Assembly (NCBI GenBank): GCA_021796275.1
Contig: JAJYOI010000007.1
Span: forward strand, 1-58,199
DNA: 58,199 bases
Direction of reading: 5' to 3'
Origin: Bacteroidota bacterium
GTDB taxonomy: Bacteria > Bacteroidota > Ignavibacteria > UBA10030 > UBA8401
A program made the translations under genes and the position numbers. Every line of letters begins with the position of its first letter. Within the stretch, counting starts at the first letter, position 1. Of the stretch, positions 1 through 9,425 are shown one piece after another. The notes under the pieces were generated by a model that was given only the letters and a program-made list of their open reading frames with translations, was not told where the DNA came from and did not search any database.

Positions 1-950
1 TTCTCTTTTACATGTCGTTCGGATTTGTCATTACAAGCTCAGTCGCTATCGCAGGTGTGTTCCTCGTTTTCAGCTATCTCGTCATTCCATCTGTCGGAGC
101 GATGATGTTGTCCGACAAACTCAGCACGCGTCTTGCAATTGGATGGATCGGAAGCGCTATCATCAGCTTTATTGGCGTCAAGCTCTCATGGAATACCGGC
201 CTTCCGACAAGCCCGTTGGTCGTTGTGCTGCTCGCGACAGGTTTGTTATTGAGCGGGATGTACCGTTACATTAAAACTGCAGAGCGCACTTCAATAGCAA
301 TTCGTAATCTTGCTGCGGCAGCCGCTGTTGTCGGAATTTTTATTGCCGGAGTTTTTTTCTTTCGAAAACCGATGGAAGACCCTTTCGAGCACGCACTGCA
401 TTTGCTGAACAGTCAGGCAAGCACAGAACGACAATCGGGCATCGGCATGCTCGCTTCGTTTCCCGACGAGCAAAAGAAATGGGTTCCGCTTGTCACAAAA
501 GCATTGCACGATGAAGATGCCGAAGTTCGCAAAGCGGCAATCGATCTGCTAACAAAGTCGCGTGTTGCTTCAGCAGAATCTCAAATTCTTCCGCTTCTCA
601 ATGACAAATCTGATGACGTTCAGCAAAGCGTTCTTGTTGCGGTGAAAACTTTTGGCGACGGCGTTGCTTCAAAAAAACTTGTTGAAGCAGCAAAGAAGGA
701 AGATGATCCTGAAATGCAGATCGAATTTTTAGAAACCGCACTTGAATTAGGAAACGCCGATGCAATTCCGGTAATGATTCACATCATTCAGGATGGCGGC
801 ATCTTCGCCGATGATGCACACGATCATCTGCAAAGCCACATTCCGATTTCTTTTTCGATAAAGGATGTGGGGAAAGTTCAGCGATGGTGGGAAGCGAACC
901 ATAATAAACTTCGATGGGATGCAACTTCAGGAAAATTTGTTGTGGAATAA
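1..950 (+). CDS. Metal ABC transporter permease (ABC-3 family) C-terminal part followed by HEAT-like repeats; 5'-truncated by window edge
   Basis: Open frame reaches the window start; 'FGFVITSSVAIAGVFLVFSYLVIPSVGAMML...LSWNTGLPTSPLVVVLLA' resembles ZnuB/MntB-type permeases; C-terminal ~170 aa has repeated helical HEAT-like segments. Confidence 0.7.
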   Translation, partial: LFYMSFGFVITSSVAIAGVFLVFSYLVIPSVGAMMLSDKLSTRLAIGWIGSAIISFIGVKLSWNTGLPTSPLVVVLLATGLLLSGMYRYIKTAERTSIAIRNLAAAAAVVGIFIAGVFFFRKPMEDPFEHALHLLNSQASTERQSGIGMLASFPDEQKKWVPLVTKALHDEDAEVRKAAIDLLTKSRVASAESQILPLLNDKSDDVQQSVLVAVKTFGDGVASKKLVEAAKKEDDPEMQIEFLETALELGNADAIPVMIHIIQDGGIFADDAHDHLQSHIPISFSIKDVGKVQRWWEANHNKLRWDATSGKFVVE

Positions 951-1067
951 GAGGAGATTCTTTCGGATACGCTGACAAAATATTGAAAAGTACTTTTAGA
1001 GCGTCATGCCAGCGAAAGACCCCATCCACTTGTCGTTCAAGATTGAAATGAAATTTACAATGTGGTA

Positions 1068-1490
1068 TTATTTCGCTTTGAGAAGAAGAACCGGAACATT
1101 CACGCCGTGACGCACACGCGTTGCCGTAGCTCCAAGAAATAAATCTGCAATGAAGCGATGGCCGTGCGTGCTCATTGCAATAAGATCGCAGTTTCCCCGT
1201 TGCACCCACTTCACAATTTCTGCCGCCGGCTCACCGTAAGCGAGTTCGGTTTCGGTTGGAATATTCTTTGACGTGAACTCCGCCTTCACTTTTTCAAGAT
1301 AGGCAATATCCTCCCCAACTTCCGGGCCGACAGCGTCCGAGCCGAATGTGCGGGCAGCCCAGCCGTCAGCGACGTGCAATAAGACGACCCGGCTCTTCGT
1401 CAATGCAGCGAGCTGCTTCACGTGTTCAATAATCGCTCTGTCGGTTGAAGTACCGTCCAGAGTTACGAGGATTGTTTTGTACACGAGCAA
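1068..1490 (-). CDS. Universal stress protein (UspA family)
   Basis: 'MSTHGHRFIADLFLGATATRVRHGVNVPVLLLK' C-terminal Usp motif. Confidence 0.9.
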   Translation of the reverse strand: MLVYKTILVTLDGTSTDRAIIEHVKQLAALTKSRVVLLHVADGWAARTFGSDAVGPEVGEDIAYLEKVKAEFTSKNIPTETELAYGEPAAEIVKWVQRGNCDLIAMSTHGHRFIADLFLGATATRVRHGVNVPVLLLKAK

Positions 1491-1623
1491 ACCTCTACAT
1501 TAGGTCAAAATTCAAAGTTCAAAAATAAAAGTAAGCATCACGTTTGAACTTTTCACTTTATGGGCGCCTATGGTGCCATGGCACTCAAGCGCGACATTTT
1601 GAACTGCTCAAGCGAGACAACGT

Positions 1624-3048
1624 TCATCCCCCAATGATGACCCGCCACGCCGCCGCAAGTGACTCTGGCAGACCATAAATATCCATTGCAGTGATCAACA
1701 AAGCACTGCCCCAACCGGCGATCATCAAAAACCAACCGTTCTTCCAGTTTCCCATCCGCTTGCGAGAACTTGTAAATTGCAACAGCGGAAACATTGAGAA
1801 TGGAAGCTGCAATGCTAAAATTACCTGACTCAGAGTCAACAGATCCGTCACACTGCTTTCACCGCGTAAGCCAATAATAAAAATTGCCGGAAGAATTGCA
1901 AGCGTACGGGTAATAAGCCGGCGCACCCATGGTTTGATTCTCCAATGCATGAATCCTTCCATAACAACCTGTCCGGCAAGTGTGCCGGTAATGGTGCTGC
2001 TTTGACCGCTTGCCAAAAGCGCCACCGCAAATAATGTACTTGCAACCGCCGTCCCAAGCAAGGGGGCGAGCGTCAGGTATGCTATGCGAATCCAATCGCT
2101 GTCAACAGTAAACTCTACCAACTGTCCGCCTGCCGTCATCACACTCGATTTGCCATAGAATACCATCGCTGCGAGGACAAGAATTGCTGCATTGACGAAA
2201 AAAGCAATCGTCAACGCGGCGACCGAATCAATGGTATTAAACCGAACCGCTTGCTTCATGGACGATTCATCCTTCTGCAACCTTCGGCTTTGCACGAGAG
2301 CCGAATGCAAATACAGATTGTGCGGCATTACGGTCGCACCAATGATGCCGATGGCAACATAAATCATTCCAACGTGGCGGAATGCCGGCGATATGAGAGC
2401 ACTCCCCATCTCCAAAAAGCTTGGCTGCGTCTGTGGAAAAACAAATATTTCAATGAAGTAGCACGCGCCGATCGTCGCTACCAGAACGAGAACCACTGCT
2501 TCAATTGTGCGCATGCCGAAACGCTGCAAACCTAAAAGCAACAACACATCAAGGCTTGTAATGATTACTGCCCATAAAAGTGGAATATGAAACATTAGAT
2601 TAAGCGCAACAGCGCTGCCAAGCACTTCTGCAAGATCACAGGCGCCAATTGCTACTTCTGAGAACAACCAATTCGGCCAGCGCGTCCACTTTGGATACCA
2701 GTCCCGGCAGCATTGAGCAAGGTCTTTACCGGTTACTACACCCAGGCGCGCTGCGATGATCTGCATAAATATCGCCATGAGGCTCGCGAGGCCAATCACC
2801 CATAATAGCCCATATTTAAATTGTGCTCCTCCCAACAAATCAGTTCCCCAATTACCGGGATCCATATATCCTACGCTCACTAATAATGCCGGTCCGACGA
2901 AAGCTTTCCATTGCTTCCAGAAACCAGCATCGTGATGCGGCACTTCAACGCTGCCGTGCATTCCTTCGAGCGAGAGATGATTTGGAGGGAGTTTCGCCTC
3001 TTTGCTCCTGTTTTCAGTTTTTTTGAGATCTGTTTGTTGTTGTGACAT
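1624..3048 (-). CDS. mntH: NRAMP family divalent metal (Mn2+) transporter
   Basis: 'SVGYMDPGNWGTDLLGGA' and 'MPHNLYLHSALVQSR' NRAMP signatures; adjacent to DtxR-family regulator. Confidence 0.93.
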   Translation of the reverse strand: MSQQQTDLKKTENRSKEAKLPPNHLSLEGMHGSVEVPHHDAGFWKQWKAFVGPALLVSVGYMDPGNWGTDLLGGAQFKYGLLWVIGLASLMAIFMQIIAARLGVVTGKDLAQCCRDWYPKWTRWPNWLFSEVAIGACDLAEVLGSAVALNLMFHIPLLWAVIITSLDVLLLLGLQRFGMRTIEAVVLVLVATIGACYFIEIFVFPQTQPSFLEMGSALISPAFRHVGMIYVAIGIIGATVMPHNLYLHSALVQSRRLQKDESSMKQAVRFNTIDSVAALTIAFFVNAAILVLAAMVFYGKSSVMTAGGQLVEFTVDSDWIRIAYLTLAPLLGTAVASTLFAVALLASGQSSTITGTLAGQVVMEGFMHWRIKPWVRRLITRTLAILPAIFIIGLRGESSVTDLLTLSQVILALQLPFSMFPLLQFTSSRKRMGNWKNGWFLMIAGWGSALLITAMDIYGLPESLAAAWRVIIGG

Positions 3049-3050
3049 AC

Positions 3051-3704
3051 TTACACTGATTCGACAAAAATGTTTTCCGCAACAACGGTACTGATTGCTA
3101 TTTCTTTCGAGCCGATTTTAATGATTAACGACTTATCAAACTTTATCCGCTGCTTAACGCTCAGTCGCTTATTCAACGAAAGCCCGATGCTTGAGACATA
3201 CTGCAGCAATTCCGGATTCGCATCATTGACGCGAAGAACGCGTACCGAATTTCCTTCCGGCGCATCGGAAAGAGGAAATGCCCGGATATTTTTCACCGTG
3301 CCGTTCTTTGCCGGTATCGGGTCGCCATGCGGATCAACGCGCGGGAACCCAAGCACTTCATCAATTCTCTCCTCCATCTTATCGGACATGATGTGCTCGA
3401 ACTTCTCGGCTTCTTCGTCAATCTCATCCCAGCCAAAATGAAGCACTTCCGAAAGAAACATTTCCCACAAACGGTGCTTGCGGATAATTTTCAGTGCGGA
3501 GCGCCTCCCCTTTTCCGTAAGCTGAACTCCGCGATACGGCAAATGGCGCAGATAGTGCTGCCCGGAAAGCTTTTTCACCATATCGGTTACTGAGGCAGCG
3601 GCAATATTCAACTGTCCTGCCAATGACGACGTCGTAACGGCATCGCCTTCTTCCTGCAGGTAATAAATATGCTTCAGATAATCTTCTACATTGATGCTTG
3701 GCAT
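3051..3704 (-). CDS. DtxR/MntR-family metal-dependent transcriptional regulator with C-terminal FeoA/SH3-like domain
   Basis: 'VEDYLKHIYYLQEEGDAVTTSSLAGQLNIAAASVTDMVKKLS' wHTH and dimerisation domain. Confidence 0.92.
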   Translation of the reverse strand: MPSINVEDYLKHIYYLQEEGDAVTTSSLAGQLNIAAASVTDMVKKLSGQHYLRHLPYRGVQLTEKGRRSALKIIRKHRLWEMFLSEVLHFGWDEIDEEAEKFEHIMSDKMEERIDEVLGFPRVDPHGDPIPAKNGTVKNIRAFPLSDAPEGNSVRVLRVNDANPELLQYVSSIGLSLNKRLSVKQRIKFDKSLIIKIGSKEIAISTVVAENIFVESV

Positions 3705-3718
3705 GGTGTGGCTCTAAA

Positions 3719-3738
3719 AATTTAGGCTTACCTAAATT
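3719..3738. promoter_or_regulatory. Candidate DtxR/MntR operator, AATTTAGG-CTTA-CCTAAATT
   Basis: Perfect 8-bp inverted repeat with 4-bp spacer, ~15 bp upstream of the regulator start codon; resembles the TTAGG(N)CCTAA core of DtxR-type operators. Confidence 0.75.
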
Positions 3739-3793
3739 AATAATTAGCGGCGGCTTTGTCAAGCCGGCAAGGTTAAAACTACGTGCCGACTAT

Positions 3794-4651
3794 TTACCGT
3801 TTATCTTGGTCTTTCTGGAAGATTTCGTCCGACAAGCCGGCATTCACCTTATAGTCGGAATAGAAAATGGTAACGCTGCCTTTGCGCGGAATTCGCTGCG
3901 GATGTGCGGAAGAGCTGCCTGCCGTATCGGCGGTTGGTGAGTCAAATGTAGCGGTAATTTTCTCCGGTAAAAAATATTTCCCCTCTATAAGCGTATCTTC
4001 AAAGGCGATGCTGACGCGCCTGTTCCCGGTCGGCATCGACTCAAAGCGAGTAATAATCCATCGCGTGCCGTCAATCCATACATAGCTTTCAATTGTGAGT
4101 TTCCCCGGTTCCGGCTTCGAAATCAGGTGCAGATTGTATATTGCGCCTCTGTCGGTGTGTTCAGTTCCAACAAGCGTTGCATCAAACCGTGCTATGAGAA
4201 GTGCAGGCGTTAGTGCAATGCCTTCTTTCGGCAGCATGGCAAAATTTTTCGACTCGAGATGGATTTTGTCGGGCTGCTTAAAATATAATTTCACCGACAT
4301 GTCGGGAATATTCAAGTGCTCGATATTGACTGTCGCGTGCACCGTCACAGTATAATCATTCACATGCTCAAATTGTTTTTGGACATTGGAGAGAATCTGC
4401 GAGGCAGTGAGCGTCTGCGCAATGCCGCTTGTTGATCCTGCGCTGAGAAAAAATATCAGAAGCCATCGTAAAAATCCCAGAGGAATGTCATTCTGAGGAG
4501 CGCAGCGACGAAGAATCCAGAAAGCTGGATGCCACGCTGTACGTGGTGGCGTACAGCGCCACTTCGCTGCGCTCAGCATGACAAATGGAACGGTTTTCTC
4601 TCCGCCATCCATTTTTAAGATGGGTTTTAGCATACTTATGATTGTTTTCAT
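3794..4651 (-). CDS. LolA-like outer-membrane lipoprotein carrier/sorting protein; N-terminus contains an in-frame repeat insertion
   Basis: 'ILSNVQKQFEHVNDYTVTVHATVNIEHLNIPDMSVKLYFKQPDKIHLESK' LolA-like; start codon uncertain because of the 4487-4582 palindromic element. Confidence 0.65.
   Translation of the reverse strand: MKTIISMLKPILKMDGGEKTVPFVMLSAAKWRCTPPRTAWHPAFWILRRCAPQNDIPLGFLRWLLIFFLSAGSTSGIAQTLTASQILSNVQKQFEHVNDYTVTVHATVNIEHLNIPDMSVKLYFKQPDKIHLESKNFAMLPKEGIALTPALLIARFDATLVGTEHTDRGAIYNLHLISKPEPGKLTIESYVWIDGTRWIITRFESMPTGNRRVSIAFEDTLIEGKYFLPEKITATFDSPTADTAGSSSAHPQRIPRKGSVTIFYSDYKVNAGLSDEIFQKDQDKR
4487..4582. repeat. 96-bp palindromic dispersed-type element (GTCATTCTGAGGAGCGCAGCGACGAAG...CTTCGCTGCGCTCAGCATGAC)
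   Basis: Terminal inverted repeats plus internal perfect 9-bp hairpin CGCTGTACG-tggtgg-CGTACAGCG. Confidence 0.8.
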
Positions 4652-4678
4652 GTTCTATATTCTCGGTGAAAATATTGC

Positions 4679-5959
4679 TCAGGCCGATGCCGCTTGCCGT
4701 GTTTCCAATCGTCCGACAAAAAAATTATACACTGCCATCAAAAGTGTCGCAAGCACGCCCACTGCAAAAATTGAATACCACACGACAACCGGATGAGATG
4801 ATTCGCGCGCGAATGTTGCATACAGCCAGCCGCCGAACGGCCCGCCGACAACCCACGCAATCGCAATCGGCAGAAACGCGTAGCCCTGAAAAAGTCCCTG
4901 CTGGCCTTTTGGCGCGAGATCAGAAATGTATTCATAATAACGCGGCGCCTGCGTCATTTCACCGATGGACCAGACCAGCATTCCCACAACAATCGTCCAC
5001 ACGTTCGGATTGAGCGCAATGATCAGCCAGCATAATGTTGAGACAGCAAAGCCGAGAACGATCGCCGAACGCGTCGGAATTTTTTTACTCAATCTGTTCA
5101 CAATCAACTGCAGCACAATAATTCCCCACGCCCCGGTGGATTGAATGATTTCGAATGGCGCGTTTTTCGAAACATAATCGGTAACATAATACGGCACGAC
5201 AATGAAAATTTGCCAGAACATAATCCAGTACAGCGAAAAGATTAAAAGAAAAATCATAAACTTTGCATTGCTCAGAACAACCACAAGGTTCCGCAATTTT
5301 GTTCCGAGCGACTCGACAACAACCCCACCTTCACTTTCAACATTTTTATAGAACACAAGGTTGACAAAAAACATCGCAACACAACTCAACGACGAAACGA
5401 GATACACGTACTCGATGCCGATCTTGTCACGAACGAAATATGCAATTGCCGGGCCGATTGCTGCGCCAATATTCACCAGCCAGTAGTACACAGCATAACC
5501 GAGTGATTTTGTTTCCGGCTTTGAAGTGACGCCGACCGTACCAAGCACGGAAGGTTTAATGAACGAACCGCCGATAGCGGTGAAAATCAGAATCACGACA
5601 AGCACCCAAAACAACGGAAGTCCGCTGTAGAGCCCTTGAAACGCCGCCATTCCCGTGGAGCCGATGAGAAAATACCCGATGGCGAGAAAAGAAAACGCAA
5701 TGAAGAATGCTCTGCGAAAACCGAATTTGTCCGCCAGTGTGCCGGCGAAGATCGGAAGCAAATACAACAGGCCGCCAAAGACCGATGAAATTTGCCCGGC
5801 TTCAATTTCATTGAAATGAAGATGGTCGCGAAGAAAAATGCTGAGAACGGTTGCCTGTCCGTAATACGCGAGCCGTTCGAATAACTCCATACTGTTCGCA
5901 ACCCAGAACGAACGATGAAAACCGTTTTTAAACTCAAGAAGATTTTGCTTTATGTTCAT
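4679..5959 (-). CDS. MFS transporter, POT/PTR-like
   Basis: 12-TM-like hydrophobic protein; 'MELFERLAYYGQATVLSIFLRDHL' and 'GTLADKFGFRRAFFIAF'. Confidence 0.85.
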   Translation of the reverse strand: MNIKQNLLEFKNGFHRSFWVANSMELFERLAYYGQATVLSIFLRDHLHFNEIEAGQISSVFGGLLYLLPIFAGTLADKFGFRRAFFIAFSFLAIGYFLIGSTGMAAFQGLYSGLPLFWVLVVILIFTAIGGSFIKPSVLGTVGVTSKPETKSLGYAVYYWLVNIGAAIGPAIAYFVRDKIGIEYVYLVSSLSCVAMFFVNLVFYKNVESEGGVVVESLGTKLRNLVVVLSNAKFMIFLLIFSLYWIMFWQIFIVVPYYVTDYVSKNAPFEIIQSTGAWGIIVLQLIVNRLSKKIPTRSAIVLGFAVSTLCWLIIALNPNVWTIVVGMLVWSIGEMTQAPRYYEYISDLAPKGQQGLFQGYAFLPIAIAWVVGGPFGGWLYATFARESSHPVVVWYSIFAVGVLATLLMAVYNFFVGRLETRQAASA

Positions 5960-5963
5960 AGTT

Positions 5964-6381
5964 AATGACGAATTATGAATTATGAATTTTAGTTCTCATT
6001 GTTCGTTGAATAGAGCCGATAATTTTCAAAAGTTCATCAACATCACATAGCATTGATTCAGCCGGTTTCTTTTCTATCAAGGAACTTTCATTCAAGAGTC
6101 TTAACCAATAATGTGTTTCTCGAGCTTCTTTATAGGCAATAGACATTTTTGAAATAAAATCTCTCGGCGATTGCGCACCTATTGCTTCCTCAACGTTCGC
6201 TCCAATTGAGGTTCCGCTTCGTAACACTTGCTTCGCCAAGTCATATTCCTTCGATTTCTCAATCAAATCACGGTACAGCTTAATAATGCGCAATGCAAAA
6301 ATAAAACTTTTTCCTTGAACGACATTATCGTTCTTCATGCGTCATTTCTCATTCGTCATTTGTAATTCATCATTCGTAATT
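5964..6381. repeat. Inverted low-complexity arms flanking IVP gene A (5964-5988 / 6357-6381)
   Basis: AATGACGAATTATGAATTATGAATT vs reverse complement AATTACGAATGATGAATTACAAATG, about 20/25 identical by eye. Confidence 0.7.
5973..6338 (-). CDS. Four-helix-bundle protein (S23/23S rRNA intervening-sequence protein family), copy A
   Basis: 'LAKQVLRSGTSIGANVEEAIGAQSPRDFISKMSIAYKEARETHYWLRLL' family signature. Confidence 0.9.
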   Translation of the reverse strand: MKNDNVVQGKSFIFALRIIKLYRDLIEKSKEYDLAKQVLRSGTSIGANVEEAIGAQSPRDFISKMSIAYKEARETHYWLRLLNESSLIEKKPAESMLCDVDELLKIIGSIQRTMRTKIHNS

Positions 6382-6384
6382 GTT

Positions 6385-7227
6385 TCATGAAAGTATGTCT
6401 TTCCTCTTAAAAATGTACCATGTCATCGAATAAAACACCGCGCTGTATACACCAAGAACGCCGCACGATTTTGCAATATGGCTCCAGTCCGTCGGCTCTT
6501 TGAACGCTTGCTGCCACACATCCTGATACGTTGTGAAAAGATATGGCTTGATTGATTCGAACGATTCGACAGGAAGATTAGAAATAATCAGCAGCGCAAC
6601 AACAACCGTCATCGTTGCAATAATCGGCCCGATGGCATTCTCTACAAATGAAGAGAAAAGAAATGCAAGCGAAGCGACAACCCACATTGACCAAATGGCA
6701 AGCGAGTACGCAAGAAGAAACCTGCTCCACAAATGTGCTTCAGGAAGAATAGTAAGCATGTCACGGTCAACGGCAAGCAAATCGCCGCTGCCGAAAATAA
6801 TCAAGCCCAGCCCGAGGCTGAGAATGGCAATGACTATTAACAATGATGCCGTGTAAAATAATGTCGCGATATATTTTGAAACAAGAATGCGCGTGCGCGA
6901 TACCGGGCGGATAAGAATCAGACGAAATGTTCCTGCCGTTGCTTCACCGGCAAGCTGATCGCCCGCTACAAGACTGATGAGAAACGGTACATGCACCCAC
7001 AAACTGTTCATAATAATCTGAGAAATGCTCCAGCCGTTGAACAGATTTCCCGTAATGAGAAAATCGCTTTGCAGCGAGCGAAGTTGATACTGCACAAAGT
7101 TGTGCCCGGATTGAAGATGCATTCCCCACATAATCAACGGAATGATGACGGCAACGGCAATGAAACCGATATAGGTGCGCCATTTCGCGTACGTCTTGAA
7201 AAGTTCGTAATAGACAAGATTCATCAT
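6385..7227 (-). CDS. ABC-2 type transporter permease
   Basis: Multi-TM; 'DQLAGEATAGTFRLILIRPVSRTRILVSKYIA'; adjacent to ABC ATPase. Confidence 0.88.
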   Translation of the reverse strand: MMNLVYYELFKTYAKWRTYIGFIAVAVIIPLIMWGMHLQSGHNFVQYQLRSLQSDFLITGNLFNGWSISQIIMNSLWVHVPFLISLVAGDQLAGEATAGTFRLILIRPVSRTRILVSKYIATLFYTASLLIVIAILSLGLGLIIFGSGDLLAVDRDMLTILPEAHLWSRFLLAYSLAIWSMWVVASLAFLFSSFVENAIGPIIATMTVVVALLIISNLPVESFESIKPYLFTTYQDVWQQAFKEPTDWSHIAKSCGVLGVYSAVFYSMTWYIFKRKDILS

Positions 7228-7231
7228 TGCA

Positions 7232-8149
7232 TCAATTCTCTTCCGTCACCGAAAGGAAATATTCTTCCAGAGACCGTTGAGGCATAATCGAATAAATTTT
7301 GCACTGTGCCGCCGCCAACGTCCGCACAACTTTCGGTATATCGGCATTGTTAATCAAAGCTGAAATGCCGTCACCGTCCAGCGCGGCGTCTTTTACAGTC
7401 TTCAATTTTTTCAAAATAGCAAGGGATTTTTTTACCGGCAGGACCGAAATTTTAACATTGTGCAGTTTCGAATGAAGTAAATCTTCTACGCTTCCCTGAG
7501 CAACAAGTTTTCCTTTATTGATAATCGCCATGTGCGTTGCAACCTGTTCAACTTCGTTGAGCAAGTGTGAAGAAAGAAACACAGTCATTTTGTGCTCGCG
7601 TGACAAACGCACAATCAGATCGCGGACTTCTTTCATTCCCTGCGGATCAAGTCCGTTTGTCGGCTCATCAAGAACAATCAGTTCTGGTTTGCAGAGCAAC
7701 GCCTGAGCGATACCGAGCCGCTGTTTCATTCCATGTGAAAATGTTTTCACTCGGTCGAATGCGCGGCTGGCAAGTCCCACAAGCTGGAGATTGTCCATAA
7801 TCATTGTGCGCGAAGGCGTTTTTCCCATCGTCATCGCACCCGCAATTTGCATGTTTCGATAAGCTGTGAGATAGAGATAGAAATCGGGCTTCTCTACAAT
7901 GCCGGCAACTTTCGCAAGTGCCGCTTCGCGCTCCGTAGAAAGCTGGTGCCTGAAAAGTTCGACGGAACCGTCAGTCGGCGTAACCAATGAAAGGATCATC
8001 CGGATGGTCGTGCTTTTCCCTGCGCCGTTCGGACCGAGAAAACCGAACACATCTCCCCGATGAATTTCCAAATTCATATTCTGCACCGCCCAACGTTTTT
8101 TGTACTGCTTGCCAAGATTGATGGTGCGAAGAACGACTTCAGCGGACAT
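7232..8149 (-). CDS. ABC transporter ATP-binding protein
   Basis: Walker A GPNGAGKST, signature FSHGMKQRLG, Walker B LIVLDEPTNGLDP. Confidence 0.95.
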   Translation of the reverse strand: MSAEVVLRTINLGKQYKKRWAVQNMNLEIHRGDVFGFLGPNGAGKSTTIRMILSLVTPTDGSVELFRHQLSTEREAALAKVAGIVEKPDFYLYLTAYRNMQIAGAMTMGKTPSRTMIMDNLQLVGLASRAFDRVKTFSHGMKQRLGIAQALLCKPELIVLDEPTNGLDPQGMKEVRDLIVRLSREHKMTVFLSSHLLNEVEQVATHMAIINKGKLVAQGSVEDLLHSKLHNVKISVLPVKKSLAILKKLKTVKDAALDGDGISALINNADIPKVVRTLAAAQCKIYSIMPQRSLEEYFLSVTEEN

Positions 8150-8254
8150 GCAAAATGTTTTCTATGATTAAAGTTTCGGAAAAATTTCTTCGATTGCCGT
8201 GAAGAATATAGAGAGATTCGCTCAGAGAATCAAACAATTGTCAACAGTGAATCT

Positions 8255-9412
8255 TTATTCAAAGCGTAAATGAATATTCATAATTTCAGGAGTGTTTCCG
8301 GTTCGTACCGGCGGCCCCCATGTTCCCGCTCCGCACGAAACATAATAATGCGTTGCTCCTTTTTTCAAATATCCCCAGCTTAATTCGTACACTTTTTTTG
8401 TGATGAAGTTGAAGGGCCACAACTGTCCGTGATGCGTGTGTCCGGAAAGCTGAAGATCAACGCCGGCTTCTTCCGCTTCATTCAGATGAAACGGCTGATG
8501 GTCCATCAAAATAATTGGTTTCGTCCGGTCAACATTTTTCATCAACTCGCCGAGCGGCACCCGTTGTTTGTGCGCGAAGCTTTTAATGCTGATGTCTTCG
8601 CGTCCCACAATTATTACAGCATCGCCAATTATAGCCGCGCTGTCGCGAAGCATGACAATTCCATGTTCGGTGAGATAGCGGCACGCCGCTTCTACACCGC
8701 CGATGTATTCATGATTGCCGGTGATTGCATACACACCAAATTTACTTTTTATCGTCCGAAGTGTTTCGCCGAGATTTTGTTTGATGACAGGACCAATATC
8801 TTCATCGACAACATCACCCGGCAGCAGCACGACATCTGCATGCAAAGAATTGATTTTTTCTACGAGATGTTCCAGCCGGTTCTTTCCGATAATTGTGCCG
8901 AGATGAATATCGGAAACAGCGACAATGTTGAGTGACTTTAATGATTGATGATTTTTGTGAATTGTCAGGTCGAGATTTTTAATGCGCGGCGAGGCAGCAT
9001 TAAGAAAGCCGGCAGTCGTTATCACTATCGCCGCTGTGACAATGCCGACAAACGCAAAAACATTCAATCGCTGATACGCAGCAGATCCAGCCGGAGGATA
9101 AAACGAAATAAAGCGGTTCAATTCCCGCAGAATGTCCGCGCAGAAAAGAATCAAAAGGAAATACACCATCACGGCAAGCCAGAACGATCCGATCCACACA
9201 ACTGCGCTGCTAAACCATGAAAGTGCCACGCGCTCGAGAAATCTTCCTGCAAGAAACGAGAGTGACAAAATACAAAATGTGACGAGATATGCTGTCCGAT
9301 ACTGCGGCAGCGATGCCATGGCCTGCCATCCGCGGAGAAAAATATAAAAGTTGATAAGAAGATAAATGGAAAGGACGATTGAAAAGAAAACGGCAAAAGA
9401 GATTTTCGACAT
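8255..9412 (-). CDS. Membrane-anchored metallophosphoesterase (YaeI-like)
   Basis: 'VSDIHLGTIIG', 'LPGDVVDE', 'GNHEYIGG', 'LSGHTHHGQ' calcineurin-like motifs. Confidence 0.92.
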   Translation of the reverse strand: MSKISFAVFFSIVLSIYLLINFYIFLRGWQAMASLPQYRTAYLVTFCILSLSFLAGRFLERVALSWFSSAVVWIGSFWLAVMVYFLLILFCADILRELNRFISFYPPAGSAAYQRLNVFAFVGIVTAAIVITTAGFLNAASPRIKNLDLTIHKNHQSLKSLNIVAVSDIHLGTIIGKNRLEHLVEKINSLHADVVLLPGDVVDEDIGPVIKQNLGETLRTIKSKFGVYAITGNHEYIGGVEAACRYLTEHGIVMLRDSAAIIGDAVIIVGREDISIKSFAHKQRVPLGELMKNVDRTKPIILMDHQPFHLNEAEEAGVDLQLSGHTHHGQLWPFNFITKKVYELSWGYLKKGATHYYVSCGAGTWGPPVRTGNTPEIMNIHLRFE

Positions 9413-9425
9413 AAATGCAGACTGG

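Noticed and set aside
784-1209. 141-aa minus-strand ORF
   Set aside because: Overlaps the well-supported uspA and permease genes in other frames; no family features.
5973-6338. Diversity-generating retroelement (Avd-like protein)
   Set aside because: No reverse transcriptase ORF and no template/variable repeat pair seen near any of the three four-helix-bundle genes.
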